From assembly GCA_900553355.1 (NCBI GenBank), contig USDK01000066.1:1-14079 (forward strand): a DNA stretch of 14,079 nt, read 5' to 3'. Below the pieces are notes generated by a model. The model was not told where the DNA came from, searched no databases, and saw nothing but the letters and a program-made list of their open reading frames with translations. The stretch is from an uncultured Lachnospiraceae bacterium. GTDB lineage: Bacteria; Bacillota; Clostridia; Lachnospirales; Lachnospiraceae. The position numbers and the translations under genes are program-made. Every line of letters starts with the position of its first letter. The first letter of the stretch is position 1. Positions 1 to 6,052 of this stretch are shown one piece after another.

Positions 1-8
1 GATCCCAT
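1..8 (-). CDS. First codons of next flagellar gene, probably fliE (cut by window edge)
   Basis: After the flgC stop the minus strand has an AGGAGG ribosome binding site (bases 20-25), then an ATG at bases 8-6 followed by GGA and TC, so only Met-Gly-Ser can be read. The SD-to-ATG spacing of 11 is a little long. In many flagellar operons fliE (the rod-export gate junction protein) follows flgC, which is the only reason for the name. The sequence itself shows a plausible start and nothing about function. Confidence 0.35.
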
Positions 9-35
9 TCTGCCCTTTTCCTCCTATGCAATTAC

Positions 36-479
36 TTATTTCCCGATCTCCAACGCTTTCTGCGCCATCATTTTGATCGCATTAAACGCTGTAATATTCG
101 CCTCGTATGATCTTGTCGCAGCCATTCCGTCCACAGTCTCTTTTACAAGATCTACATTCGGCATCATAACATAGCCCTCTTCGTTTGCGTCCGGATGATC
201 CGGATCATATACCGGGATCAGATCTCTTTGATCTTCTGTAATCTGTGAAACACGCACGCCGCCTTTTTCCGTTCCGGAGCGCCGAAGACGGCTATTGAAC
301 TCCTCCTGAAAAGAACTCGCCGGTTTCTCCTCAAAAGAAACGATCTTACGTCGGTATGGACCTCCGTCTGCGGTTCTCGTCGTCTGTGCATTTGCTATAT
401 TTTCTGCGACAGTATCCAGTCTCTGCCTTTGTGCAGTCAATCCTGAAACACTAATATCAAAAGAATTCAAAAAAGACAT
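36..479 (-). CDS. flgC: Flagellar basal-body rod protein FlgC
   Basis: FlgC is one of the proximal rod subunits of the flagellar basal body. It is exported by the flagellar type III apparatus and assembled in the periplasmic/cell-wall zone. The protein is full length (147 aa; family roughly 135-150). It carries the N-terminal rod signature (SGLTAQRQRLDTVAENIAN, about residues 12-30), the GGPYRRK segment that follows, and the C-terminal NVDLVKE...SYEANITAFNA helix (about 108-134) that forms the coiled rod core. A GAGGAAG ribosome binding site precedes the ATG. The cheY stop lies 20 bases upstream, so the two are probably co-transcribed. Oddly, flgB, its normal upstream partner, is absent and replaced by cheY. 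The family assignment is firm. Confidence 0.95.
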   Translation of the reverse strand: MSFLNSFDISVSGLTAQRQRLDTVAENIANAQTTRTADGGPYRRKIVSFEEKPASSFQEEFNSRLRRSGTEKGGVRVSQITEDQRDLIPVYDPDHPDANEEGYVMMPNVDLVKETVDGMAATRSYEANITAFNAIKMMAQKALEIGK

Positions 480-499
480 TTTTCTTCCTCACTCTCTGA

Positions 500-859
500 T
501 CATCCAAGAATTTTCTTGATCGTTGACAAAATACGTTCCGGTTTGAACGGTTTTACAATAAAGTCTTTCGCCCCCGACTTGATGGAATCCATAACCATTG
601 CTTCCTGTCCCATCGCAGAACACATCACAACCGTTGCCGCCGGATCAAATGCTTTGATATCTTTCAGTGCTTCCAGACCGTCTTTATTCGGCATCGTAAT
701 ATCCATAAATACCAGATCCGGTTTCTCCGCCTGATACATTTCTACTGCCTGCACGCCGTCTGCCGCCTCGATCACGTCTGTATAACCAGCCTGTCCTAAC
801 GTTGTCTTTAACATCATTCTCATAAAAGCTGCATCGTCTACCAATAAAATTTTTGCCAT
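500..859 (-). CDS. cheY: CheY-like single-domain response regulator
   Basis: This is a stand-alone receiver domain (119 aa) with no output domain, as in CheY, which is phosphorylated by CheA and acts on the flagellar switch. The acidic pocket D8/D9, phospho-acceptor D53, switch residue S81 and K103 of the KPF motif are all present, so it should be phosphorylatable. F100 occupies the position where many receivers have an aromatic switch residue. The ATG at 859 is chosen because the AGGAGGT at 868-874 lies 8 bases upstream; an out-of-frame ATG at 866 is too close. The neighbour flgC supports a motility role. It follows nusG directly, where rplK (L11) is normally found, behind an L11-operon-like leader. 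A role other than chemotaxis (for example a CheY paralogue) cannot be excluded. Confidence 0.9.
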   Translation of the reverse strand: MAKILLVDDAAFMRMMLKTTLGQAGYTDVIEAADGVQAVEMYQAEKPDLVFMDITMPNKDGLEALKDIKAFDPAATVVMCSAMGQEAMVMDSIKSGAKDFIVKPFKPERILSTIKKILG

Positions 860-875
860 TTTTCATTACCTCCTT

Positions 876-909
876 GTGGTACTCCCGGGACTTGATATGC
901 CCCTCCCAC
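876..909 (-). promoter_or_regulatory. L1-binding-type RNA leader (normally before rplK), here before cheY
   Basis: In the minus-strand RNA an outer GUGG/CCAC stem (906-909 with 876-879) encloses an asymmetric internal loop (GA on one side, GGGAGUA on the other). Above it is a GGGG/UCCC stem with a nine-base loop. It lies between the nusG stop and the AGGAGGT ribosome binding site. From knowledge of Firmicutes, a GUGGGAGG...ACCAC hairpin at exactly this place after nusG is the ribosomal protein L1 autoregulatory site of the L11-L1 operon, mimicking the L1 site on 23S rRNA. The structure is seen directly; the L1 assignment is from memory of the element, not a model search. Confidence 0.6.
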
Positions 910-918
910 GTTTTCCTA

Positions 919-1434
919 CTACATCTTTACAACTTCTGCGAACCCAATTTCAACCGGGGTCTCGCGGCCGAACAGCTCAACATTGATCGTCAGGCTCTGC
1001 TTTTGCATATTGATCGACTGAACTACGCCGACCGTATCTGCCCAGGCGCCTGCAACAACTTTGATGGTATCTCCCACTTCAAAGTCAACGACAATATTTT
1101 CCCGTCTGATTCCAAGCGACGCCATCTCTGCATCCGTCAGCGGAACCGGTTTGGATCCCGGACCGACAAATCCTGTCACACCTCTGGTATTGCGCACCAC
1201 ATACCATGTATCATCGTTCATGATCATATGGATCAGCACATACCCTGGGAACATCTTTTTCTGAGACGCTTTCTGTACGCCGTTTTTCATCTCAACGACT
1301 TCCTGCATCGGAACCTGGACCTCAAGGATCTGATCTTCCAGATGCCGGTTTTCGATCGTCTTATCGATGTTGGCTTTCACTTTGTTCTCATACCCGGAAT
1401 AGGTATGAACTACGTACCATTTTGCCTCTGACAT
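919..1434 (-). CDS. nusG: Transcription termination/antitermination factor NusG
   Basis: NusG binds the RNA polymerase clamp through its N-terminal domain and modulates pausing, termination and transcription-translation coupling. The 171 aa protein has the NGN domain (about residues 5-105, starting WYVVHTYSGYENKV, with FPGYVLI and the RNTRGVTGFVG strand) and a C-terminal KOW domain (about 117-171, with VGDTIKVVAGAWADTVG). The length is typical for bacteria. Its ATG follows AAGGTGAG. secE ends 33 bases upstream, giving the standard rpmG-secE-nusG order. Instead of rplK, the next gene downstream is cheY. Confidence 0.97.
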   Translation of the reverse strand: MSEAKWYVVHTYSGYENKVKANIDKTIENRHLEDQILEVQVPMQEVVEMKNGVQKASQKKMFPGYVLIHMIMNDDTWYVVRNTRGVTGFVGPGSKPVPLTDAEMASLGIRRENIVVDFEVGDTIKVVAGAWADTVGVVQSINMQKQSLTINVELFGRETPVEIGFAEVVKM

Positions 1435-1467
1435 ATTCTCACCTTTCCTGCCTGGCTGTTTATCAGT

Positions 1468-1659
1468 TTATTTTACTAATAAATCTACTCCGTACCGGGC
1501 AACGAAATCTACAATCGCAATAATGATCCCCAGCACGACAGATACCGAAACAACCGCTGCCGTCTGTTTAGCAATTGTCATTTTGTCTGGCCAAATGATT
1601 TTCTTAAATTCTTTGCTAAGACCTTTGAACCAGCTCGTCTTCTGCGTTTTCTCGCTCAT
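1468..1659 (-). CDS. secE: Preprotein translocase subunit SecE
   Basis: SecE clamps the SecY channel of the Sec translocon in the cytoplasmic membrane. This is the short single-span form (63 aa) usual in Gram-positive bacteria. It has a basic cytoplasmic amphipathic helix with the family signature FKKIIWPDK, followed by one hydrophobic span (TAAVVSVSVVLGIIIAIVDFVA). A longer reading from a GTG at 1668 is possible but would overlap the AGGAG ribosome binding site at 1668-1672. The ATG at 1659 sits 8 bases from that site and is preferred. It lies between rpmG (23 bases upstream) and nusG. Confidence 0.95.
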   Translation of the reverse strand: MSEKTQKTSWFKGLSKEFKKIIWPDKMTIAKQTAAVVSVSVVLGIIIAIVDFVARYGVDLLVK

Positions 1660-1682
1660 GACATTCACTCCTCTTCAGGCGA

Positions 1683-1832
1683 CTACTTTGTTTCTTTGTG
1701 CAGTGTGTGTGACTTGCAGAACTTACAGTACTTCTTAGTCTCCATGCGCTCCGGATGAGTTTTCTTATCCTTCGTCATGTTGTAGTTACGATGCTTGCAC
1801 TCTGTACATTCCAATGTGATTCTTGTACGCAC
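1683..1832 (-). CDS. rpmG: 50S ribosomal protein L33
   Basis: L33 is a small zinc-ribbon protein of the large ribosomal subunit near the E site. The 49-residue reading frame starts with GTG (Met-Arg-Thr-Arg-Ile-Thr-Leu-Glu-Cys) 5 bases after an AGGTGG site. It has two cysteine pairs, C9-x-x-C12 and C36-x-x-C39, with the family segments YNMTKDKK and CKFCKSHTLHKETK. These cysteines mark the zinc-binding (C+) type of L33. The total length is exactly that of the family. It is the first gene of the rpmG-secE-nusG cluster and has a promoter about 110 bases upstream. Confidence 0.95.
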   Translation of the reverse strand: MRTRITLECTECKHRNYNMTKDKKTHPERMETKKYCKFCKSHTLHKETK

Positions 1833-1939
1833 AACTTCCACCTCGCTTTACGTTTTTTTCCGTTTACGTGTTACCTGGCTGTTTGCGAGACAGCCCAATT
1901 TTAGGCATAAAAAAAAGACCTACTTCCATTCGCCAGTAC

Positions 1940-1968
1940 AGTTTATCATACAACCGGCATAAAAGCAA
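1940..1968 (-). promoter_or_regulatory. Probable sigma-A promoter of rpmG-secE-nusG
   Basis: On the minus strand a -35 TTGCTT (1963-1968) and a -10 TAAACT (1940-1945) are separated by 17 bases, with a TG one base before the -10 (extended -10). Transcription would start near 1933, leaving a leader of about 100 bases. The leader contains a T8 run (about 1911-1918) and a GGCTGT/ACAGCC hairpin (1877-1895) without a following T-run. No terminator is seen after xdhC, so read-through from moaC-xdhC is also possible. Confidence 0.6.
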
Positions 1969-1992
1969 GCCTTAGTTTATAAGTTTCTCCTC

Positions 1993-3000
1993 TTATCTTA
2001 ACTCTGCTCTTAACTCTGCCCGGTGACGGATCAGTTCCGCCGCAATGCTGACGGCGATCTCTTCCGGCGTCTCGGCTCCGATATCAAGGCCGATGGGGGT
2101 GTGTACCCTGGCAATCTCTTCTGGCGGGATCTGATACTCTTCTTCCAGCTTCTTTGCCACTGCAGCCGCTTTCCTCCGGCTTCCGATCACTCCGATATAA
2201 GAGGCAGGGGTAGAAAGCACCTGGGCCTGTATCAACATATCGTCCTTGTGGCCTCTGGTCATAATACAGACATAATCTTCCCTGCCGATCCTGATCTCCT
2301 CCAGGATCCGGTCATTCCTAATCCTGCGCACATCCCATGCATCCGGGAACAGCTTCCGGTCCAGAAACTCCTGACGGTCTTCCAGCACCACACAGTGAAA
2401 ATCTACAGACGCCAGCACCGGCACCAGTGCCTGCGCCACATGTCCGCCGCCAAAAATGTACACGACACCAGGCTGCCAGATCTTTTCATAGCAATGCAGA
2501 GATCCATCCTCCTCCAGACAGATGACTCGTCCGCTCCCCTTTCCCACTACTTCCTCCGGCAGCTCGCTCCTTTCGCGCACCTCTGGCATCCAGCTTCCGC
2601 CGGAAAGCCTGCGGACCAGCCATCCGTCAGTCCCTTCCTCACAGACTTGCTCTACTCTGGCCCCAATGCCTGCAATGGCAGGATCATTCCACGGAAGATA
2701 TTGAAAATGTACTTTGACACTTCCCCCGCAGACCATACCAAGCTTTGCCGCCTGATCAGAATCCAGGTGGTATTCTTCAAGACAGGACTTTTTCTCCTTC
2801 AGGACTCTGCGGCTTCTCTGTATTCCTGCATATTCTACTGCTCCGCCTCCGATCGTCCCGGCATTTCTTCCCTGGTCTGTCACCACCATCCAGGCGCCTG
2901 CCTTTCTCGGAACTGACCCTGTGCTCTCAACCACCTCGACCAGCACCATGTCCTGTCCTTCATCTGACAGTTTTTTTAAGATATGAAACAGCTGCCTCAT
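1993..3000 (-). CDS. XdhC/CoxI-family molybdenum hydroxylase maturation protein
   Basis: XdhC-family proteins bind molybdenum cofactor, help sulfurate it and insert it into xanthine dehydrogenase-type enzymes in the cytoplasm. The 335 aa protein has the N-terminal CoxI/XdhC domain with GSVPRKAGAWM (28-38), GTIGGGAVE (48-56) and GMVCGG (88-93). A C-terminal Rossmann domain follows, with YIFGGGHVAQAL (181-192), MTRGHKDD (247-254) and the closing PIGLDIGAETPEEIAVSIA (302-320). Both halves are complete. It starts 13 bases after the moaC stop behind an AAGGAG site, so the pair is one operon. The last residues contain a short in-frame tandem repeat (RAEL twice). The hydroxylase it serves is not in the window, so the substrate enzyme is unknown. 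Confidence 0.9.
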   Translation of the reverse strand: MRQLFHILKKLSDEGQDMVLVEVVESTGSVPRKAGAWMVVTDQGRNAGTIGGGAVEYAGIQRSRRVLKEKKSCLEEYHLDSDQAAKLGMVCGGSVKVHFQYLPWNDPAIAGIGARVEQVCEEGTDGWLVRRLSGGSWMPEVRERSELPEEVVGKGSGRVICLEEDGSLHCYEKIWQPGVVYIFGGGHVAQALVPVLASVDFHCVVLEDRQEFLDRKLFPDAWDVRRIRNDRILEEIRIGREDYVCIMTRGHKDDMLIQAQVLSTPASYIGVIGSRRKAAAVAKKLEEEYQIPPEEIARVHTPIGLDIGAETPEEIAVSIAAELIRHRAELRAELR

Positions 3001-3013
3001 CGCTTTTACTCCT

Positions 3014-3526
3014 TTACCAAAGATTCAGATTGCGCAGGTCTTTCCTGTCTTCCCGGACGGCCGTTACTTCTCCACTCTTGCCGCCGGTCTTTCTGCACAG
3101 ATAGATTTCTCCGATCTCCATCGTTTTATCCATCGCCTTGCACATGTCGTAGATCGTAAGCAGCGCTACGCTGACACCTGTAAGAGCCTCCATCTCCACG
3201 CCGGTCTTTCCCGTAACCTTTACTGTGCAGTAGCAGTGGACCGCACATTCCTCCGGATCCATCTCGAACTGGACCCGGCAGTGAGTAAGCGGAAGGATAT
3301 GGCACATAGGGATCAGTTCCGAGGTTCTCTTCGCGCCCATGATGCCAGCTGTTGCAGCTACATTTAATACGTCTCCTTTGCTCACTGTTCCTTCTTCGAT
3401 GGCACGGTACACCGCAGGACTGACCAGTATTTTTCCAGCTGCCACAGCACAGCGTACCGTCTCCTCTTTTTCAGTCACATCCACCATCAATGCCTTCCCG
3501 TTTTTATCAAAATGTGTAAATTCCAT
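3014..3526 (-). CDS. moaC: Cyclic pyranopterin monophosphate synthase MoaC
   Basis: MoaC converts 3',8-cyclo-GTP, made by MoaA, to cyclic pyranopterin monophosphate, the first committed intermediate of molybdenum cofactor synthesis. The 170 aa protein is normal in length and carries the residues known as catalytic in E. coli MoaC at matching positions: K50, H76 (in LIPMCH), E111 and E113 (in GVEMEALTG), D127 and K130 (in YDMCKAMDK). KTGGKSG (147-153) is also present. A TTG at 3532 extends the frame by two residues, but GGAGG lies 9 bases before the ATG at 3526, which is chosen. It is the first gene of the moaC-xdhC operon, and the other moa/moe genes must be elsewhere. Confidence 0.96.
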   Translation of the reverse strand: MEFTHFDKNGKALMVDVTEKEETVRCAVAAGKILVSPAVYRAIEEGTVSKGDVLNVAATAGIMGAKRTSELIPMCHILPLTHCRVQFEMDPEECAVHCYCTVKVTGKTGVEMEALTGVSVALLTIYDMCKAMDKTMEIGEIYLCRKTGGKSGEVTAVREDRKDLRNLNLW

Positions 3527-3567
3527 GTCCAATTTCCTCCATTTTCCGCCTCGTTTCTCTTCCTCCT

Positions 3568-3596
3568 ATGATACCAGACATTTTTTTACCAAACAA
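3568..3596 (-). promoter_or_regulatory. Probable promoter of moaC-xdhC
   Basis: On the minus strand a -35 TTGTTT (3591-3596) and a -10 TATCAT (3568-3573) lie 17 bases apart, with a TG one base upstream of the -10. The predicted start is about 35 bases before the moaC ATG. The region is shared with the divergent glgC promoter; the two -35 boxes are about 45 bases apart. No molybdate or Moco riboswitch fold fits in this short leader. Confidence 0.6.
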
Positions 3597-3641
3597 TCAT
3601 CTTTTTTCACTATAATTTCTGCAATTTTTCACAAAAAGAAG

Positions 3642-3670
3642 TGGAAAGCAGTGCATAAAAATTATATAAT
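3642..3670 (+). promoter_or_regulatory. Probable promoter of glgC-glgD
   Basis: A perfect -10 TATAAT (3665-3670) lies 17 bases after a weaker -35 TGGAAA (3642-3647), with very A/T-rich flanks. The start would be near 3677, about 37 bases before the glgC ATG. No operator is obvious. Confidence 0.6.
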
Positions 3671-3713
3671 AAATACATATTGTAATACTAATTATGGAAA
3701 GAGAGGATTCATC

Positions 3714-4853
3714 ATGAAACAGAATAATATGTTAGCGATGATACTGGCCGGCGGCCGGGGCTCCCGTCTCCACGAGCTCACCAACAAAGTTGCCAAGCCA
3801 GCCGTCTCATACGGGGGAAGATACAAGATCATCGACTTTCCGCTGAGTAACTGTGCCAACAGTGGAATCGATGTTGTCGGGGTACTCACTCAATATGAAT
3901 CAATCCTGCTGAACAGCTATGTTGCAGCCGGAAGGCGCTGGGGACTGGACGCAAAAGACAGCGGCGTATTTGTACTCCCGCCCCGTGAAAAAGCGGACAC
4001 TAATCTGGATGTCTACCGCGGAACCGCAGACGCCATTTCCCAGAACATCGACTTTATCGACAACTACGGCCCTGAGTATCTGCTGGTTCTTTCCGGAGAT
4101 CATATCTATAAGATGAACTATTCCAAGATGCTGGCAGAGCATAAGGCACAAAATGCCGAAGCTACTATCGCCGTTATCGAGGTTCCCATCCGGGAGGCCA
4201 GCCGTTTCGGCATCATGAACACTGACGAGAGCGGACAGATCGTTGAATTCGAAGAAAAGCCGGAGCACCCAAAGAGCAATCTGGCATCTATGGGCATCTA
4301 CATATTTAACTGGAAAACACTGCGCAAGCTTCTGACCGCAGATATGAAGAACCCTGATTCCAGCCACGATTTTGGAAAAGACATCATTCCTCAGATGCTG
4401 GCAGACGGAGACAAACTGTATGCTTACAAATTCAAAGGCTACTGGAAAGATGTAGGGACCATCGATTCTCTCTGGGAAGCCAATATGGACCTGCTGGATA
4501 AAAATAATGAACTGGATCTGCATGACCCCACCTGGAAGATCTATACAGAAGATGTTACGGCTCTCCCACAGTACATCGGTCCGGATGCGGATATTAAGCA
4601 CGCATTCATCACCCAGGGCTGTATCATTGAAGGCGAAGTGAAGAATTCCGTATTATTTACCGACGCGAAGGTCGGCGCCGGCGCAAAGATCATCGACAGC
4701 GTACTGATGCCCGGCGTAGTTGTGGAAGAAGGCGCCGTTGTGACCCGCGCCCTTGTAGCCGACAATGTCAAGATCGGAAAAGAAGCCGTTGTCGGTTCCG
4801 CAGACAGCGAACACATCGAGCTTGTGTCCAAACGTGTAAAGGGGGTAGAATAA
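3714..4853 (+). CDS. glgC: Glucose-1-phosphate adenylyltransferase, catalytic subunit
   Basis: GlgC makes ADP-glucose from ATP and glucose-1-phosphate, the first committed step of bacterial glycogen synthesis. The 379 aa protein starts with the nucleotidyltransferase signature LAGGRGSRL (11-19), then YRGTADAIS (101-109), the metal-binding SGDHIYKMNY (127-136) and FEEKP. It ends with a left-handed beta-helix of hexapeptide-like repeats (about 285-379). The frame stays open upstream to 3339, but that part is the antisense of moaC. The ATG at 3714 has a GAGAGG site 7 bases upstream and begins where the family begins. glgD follows after one base, so they are translationally coupled and probably form a hetero-oligomer. 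Glycogen synthase and branching enzyme genes are not in the window. Confidence 0.96.
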   Translation: MKQNNMLAMILAGGRGSRLHELTNKVAKPAVSYGGRYKIIDFPLSNCANSGIDVVGVLTQYESILLNSYVAAGRRWGLDAKDSGVFVLPPREKADTNLDVYRGTADAISQNIDFIDNYGPEYLLVLSGDHIYKMNYSKMLAEHKAQNAEATIAVIEVPIREASRFGIMNTDESGQIVEFEEKPEHPKSNLASMGIYIFNWKTLRKLLTADMKNPDSSHDFGKDIIPQMLADGDKLYAYKFKGYWKDVGTIDSLWEANMDLLDKNNELDLHDPTWKIYTEDVTALPQYIGPDADIKHAFITQGCIIEGEVKNSVLFTDAKVGAGAKIIDSVLMPGVVVEEGAVVTRALVADNVKIGKEAVVGSADSEHIELVSKRVKGVE

Positions 4854-4854
4854 T

Positions 4855-5970
4855 ATGGCAAGAGCATTTGGAATCGTAAACTTTGCCGGAAATCATATTC
4901 AGGTAGAAGGCATGCAGGCATACCGCCCTGTCGGTGCATTTTCTTTCCTTGGACGTTACCGTGTCATCGACTTTCAGATCTCAAACATGAGTAACAGCGG
5001 CATTGACCATATTCAGGTCTACATCCGCAGAAAACCGCAGTCTCTGACTGCCCACTTAGGAACCGGGCGTCACTATAACATCAACTCCAAGCGCGGCAGG
5101 CTTCAGATCCTGTATGCAGAGCTTGGAACCGGCCTTACCATTTACAACAATGATATCGCCGCATATATGGAAAACATGGAATACATCGAAAAGGAGCACT
5201 ATCCCTACGTGATCCTGGCTCCCAGCTATATGATCTATACGGAAAATTACAGCGAGCTTCTCCAGAATCATATCGACTCTGGTGCAGACATCACGCTCTT
5301 ATATCATTCCGTAGATAATGCAAAAGAGTATTTCCTGAATTGCTATACTTTAAATCTGAACCGCCAGAAAGGAGTCCTTTCCATTGACCAGAATCATGGA
5401 AATGCCAAGAACCGCAACATCTTCATGGACACATTTATCATGAAGAAGGAGCTGTTCATCGACCTGGTACACAAGGCAAAGAAGACTTCTTCCATGTATA
5501 CTCTGACAGATATTGTCAATGCTTCCTGCGAGGAGCTGGATATCCGCGGTGTATCCCACAGAGGTTACTTTGCATCCATTACAGATTTCAAGAGTTACTA
5601 TGACGCAAATATTTCTCTGATCGACTTTAAGACCGCAAGAAATCTGTTCGACAATGAATGGCCCATCTACACCAGGACTAATGACTCCTGCCCGACCCAG
5701 TATTTCGATGATGCAAATGTGAAGAATTCTGTAGTCTCCAATGGATGTCTCATTGAGGGGACCATCGAGAACTCTATCATCGGACGAGGATGCGTCATCA
5801 AAAAGGGCAGCGTCATCAAAAACAGCGTCATCCTCCCTGCCGCAACCATCGGCGAGGGTGTCCATATCGAAAACCACGTAGTCGACAAGCATGCCAAGAT
5901 CATCCACGCCAAGGAACTGACGGCGGATCCGGAGCATCCAGGCTATGTCCGCAGAGGCGATACTCTGTAA
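4855..5970 (+). CDS. glgD: GlgD, non-catalytic ADP-glucose pyrophosphorylase subunit
   Basis: GlgD is a GlgC paralogue found in Firmicutes that boosts or tunes GlgC in a heterotetramer. The 371 aa protein keeps the overall layout, with RYRVIDFQISNMSNSGI (34-50) matching the GlgC core and a C-terminal beta-helix (about 290-350). It has lost the glycine-rich nucleotide loop at the N-terminus (IVNFAGNHIQVEG in place of LAGGRGSRL). The catalytic SGDH has become PSYM (123-126), so the metal-binding aspartate is gone. It is therefore unlikely to be active alone. It starts one base after the glgC stop behind a GGGGG site, and a hairpin terminator follows the stop by about 20 bases. Confidence 0.95.
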   Translation: MARAFGIVNFAGNHIQVEGMQAYRPVGAFSFLGRYRVIDFQISNMSNSGIDHIQVYIRRKPQSLTAHLGTGRHYNINSKRGRLQILYAELGTGLTIYNNDIAAYMENMEYIEKEHYPYVILAPSYMIYTENYSELLQNHIDSGADITLLYHSVDNAKEYFLNCYTLNLNRQKGVLSIDQNHGNAKNRNIFMDTFIMKKELFIDLVHKAKKTSSMYTLTDIVNASCEELDIRGVSHRGYFASITDFKSYYDANISLIDFKTARNLFDNEWPIYTRTNDSCPTQYFDDANVKNSVVSNGCLIEGTIENSIIGRGCVIKKGSVIKNSVILPAATIGEGVHIENHVVDKHAKIIHAKELTADPEHPGYVRRGDTL

Positions 5971-5988
5971 AAAGGATTCCAGACGATA

Positions 5989-6034
5989 CACAGGATACAA
6001 TTGGGGAATACTCATTTGTATCCTGTGATTTTTT
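5989..6034 (+). terminator. Hairpin terminator/attenuator after glgD
   Basis: A perfect 12 bp stem (CACAGGATACAA at 5989-6000 with TTGTATCCTGTG at 6016-6027) has a 15-base loop and is followed by a T6 run. It ends only about 18 bases before the degV-family gene, leaving no room for a promoter between them, so partial read-through is likely. Confidence 0.85.
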
Positions 6035-6052
6035 CTGAAAGGAGGAATAGAT

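Noticed and set aside
684..866. 60 aa frame starting at the ATG at 866, just ahead of cheY
   Set aside because: Its ATG is only one or two bases from the ribosome binding site, it is out of frame with cheY and its product is not protein-like.
853..1431. 192 aa plus-strand frame opposite nusG
   Set aside because: It is the antisense of a clear nusG gene, has no ribosome binding site and shows no family resemblance.
1660..1668. GTG start for secE at 1668
   Set aside because: The GTG overlaps the AGGAG site, so the ribosome could not use it. The ATG at 1659 has proper spacing.
1995..2025. Tandem repeat at the 3' end of xdhC
   Set aside because: Only two copies of a 12-base in-frame unit (RAEL) at a tolerant C-terminus; a minor slippage event and not a functional repeat array.
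2023..2916. 297 aa plus-strand frame opposite xdhC
   Set aside because: Its composition (His, Pro, Arg and Cys rich) is typical of an antisense shadow, and xdhC has all family motifs in the other strand.
3339..3713. N-terminal extension of glgC
   Set aside because: The extra 125 codons are antisense to moaC and intergenic sequence. The family start, ribosome binding site and promoter all point to 3714.
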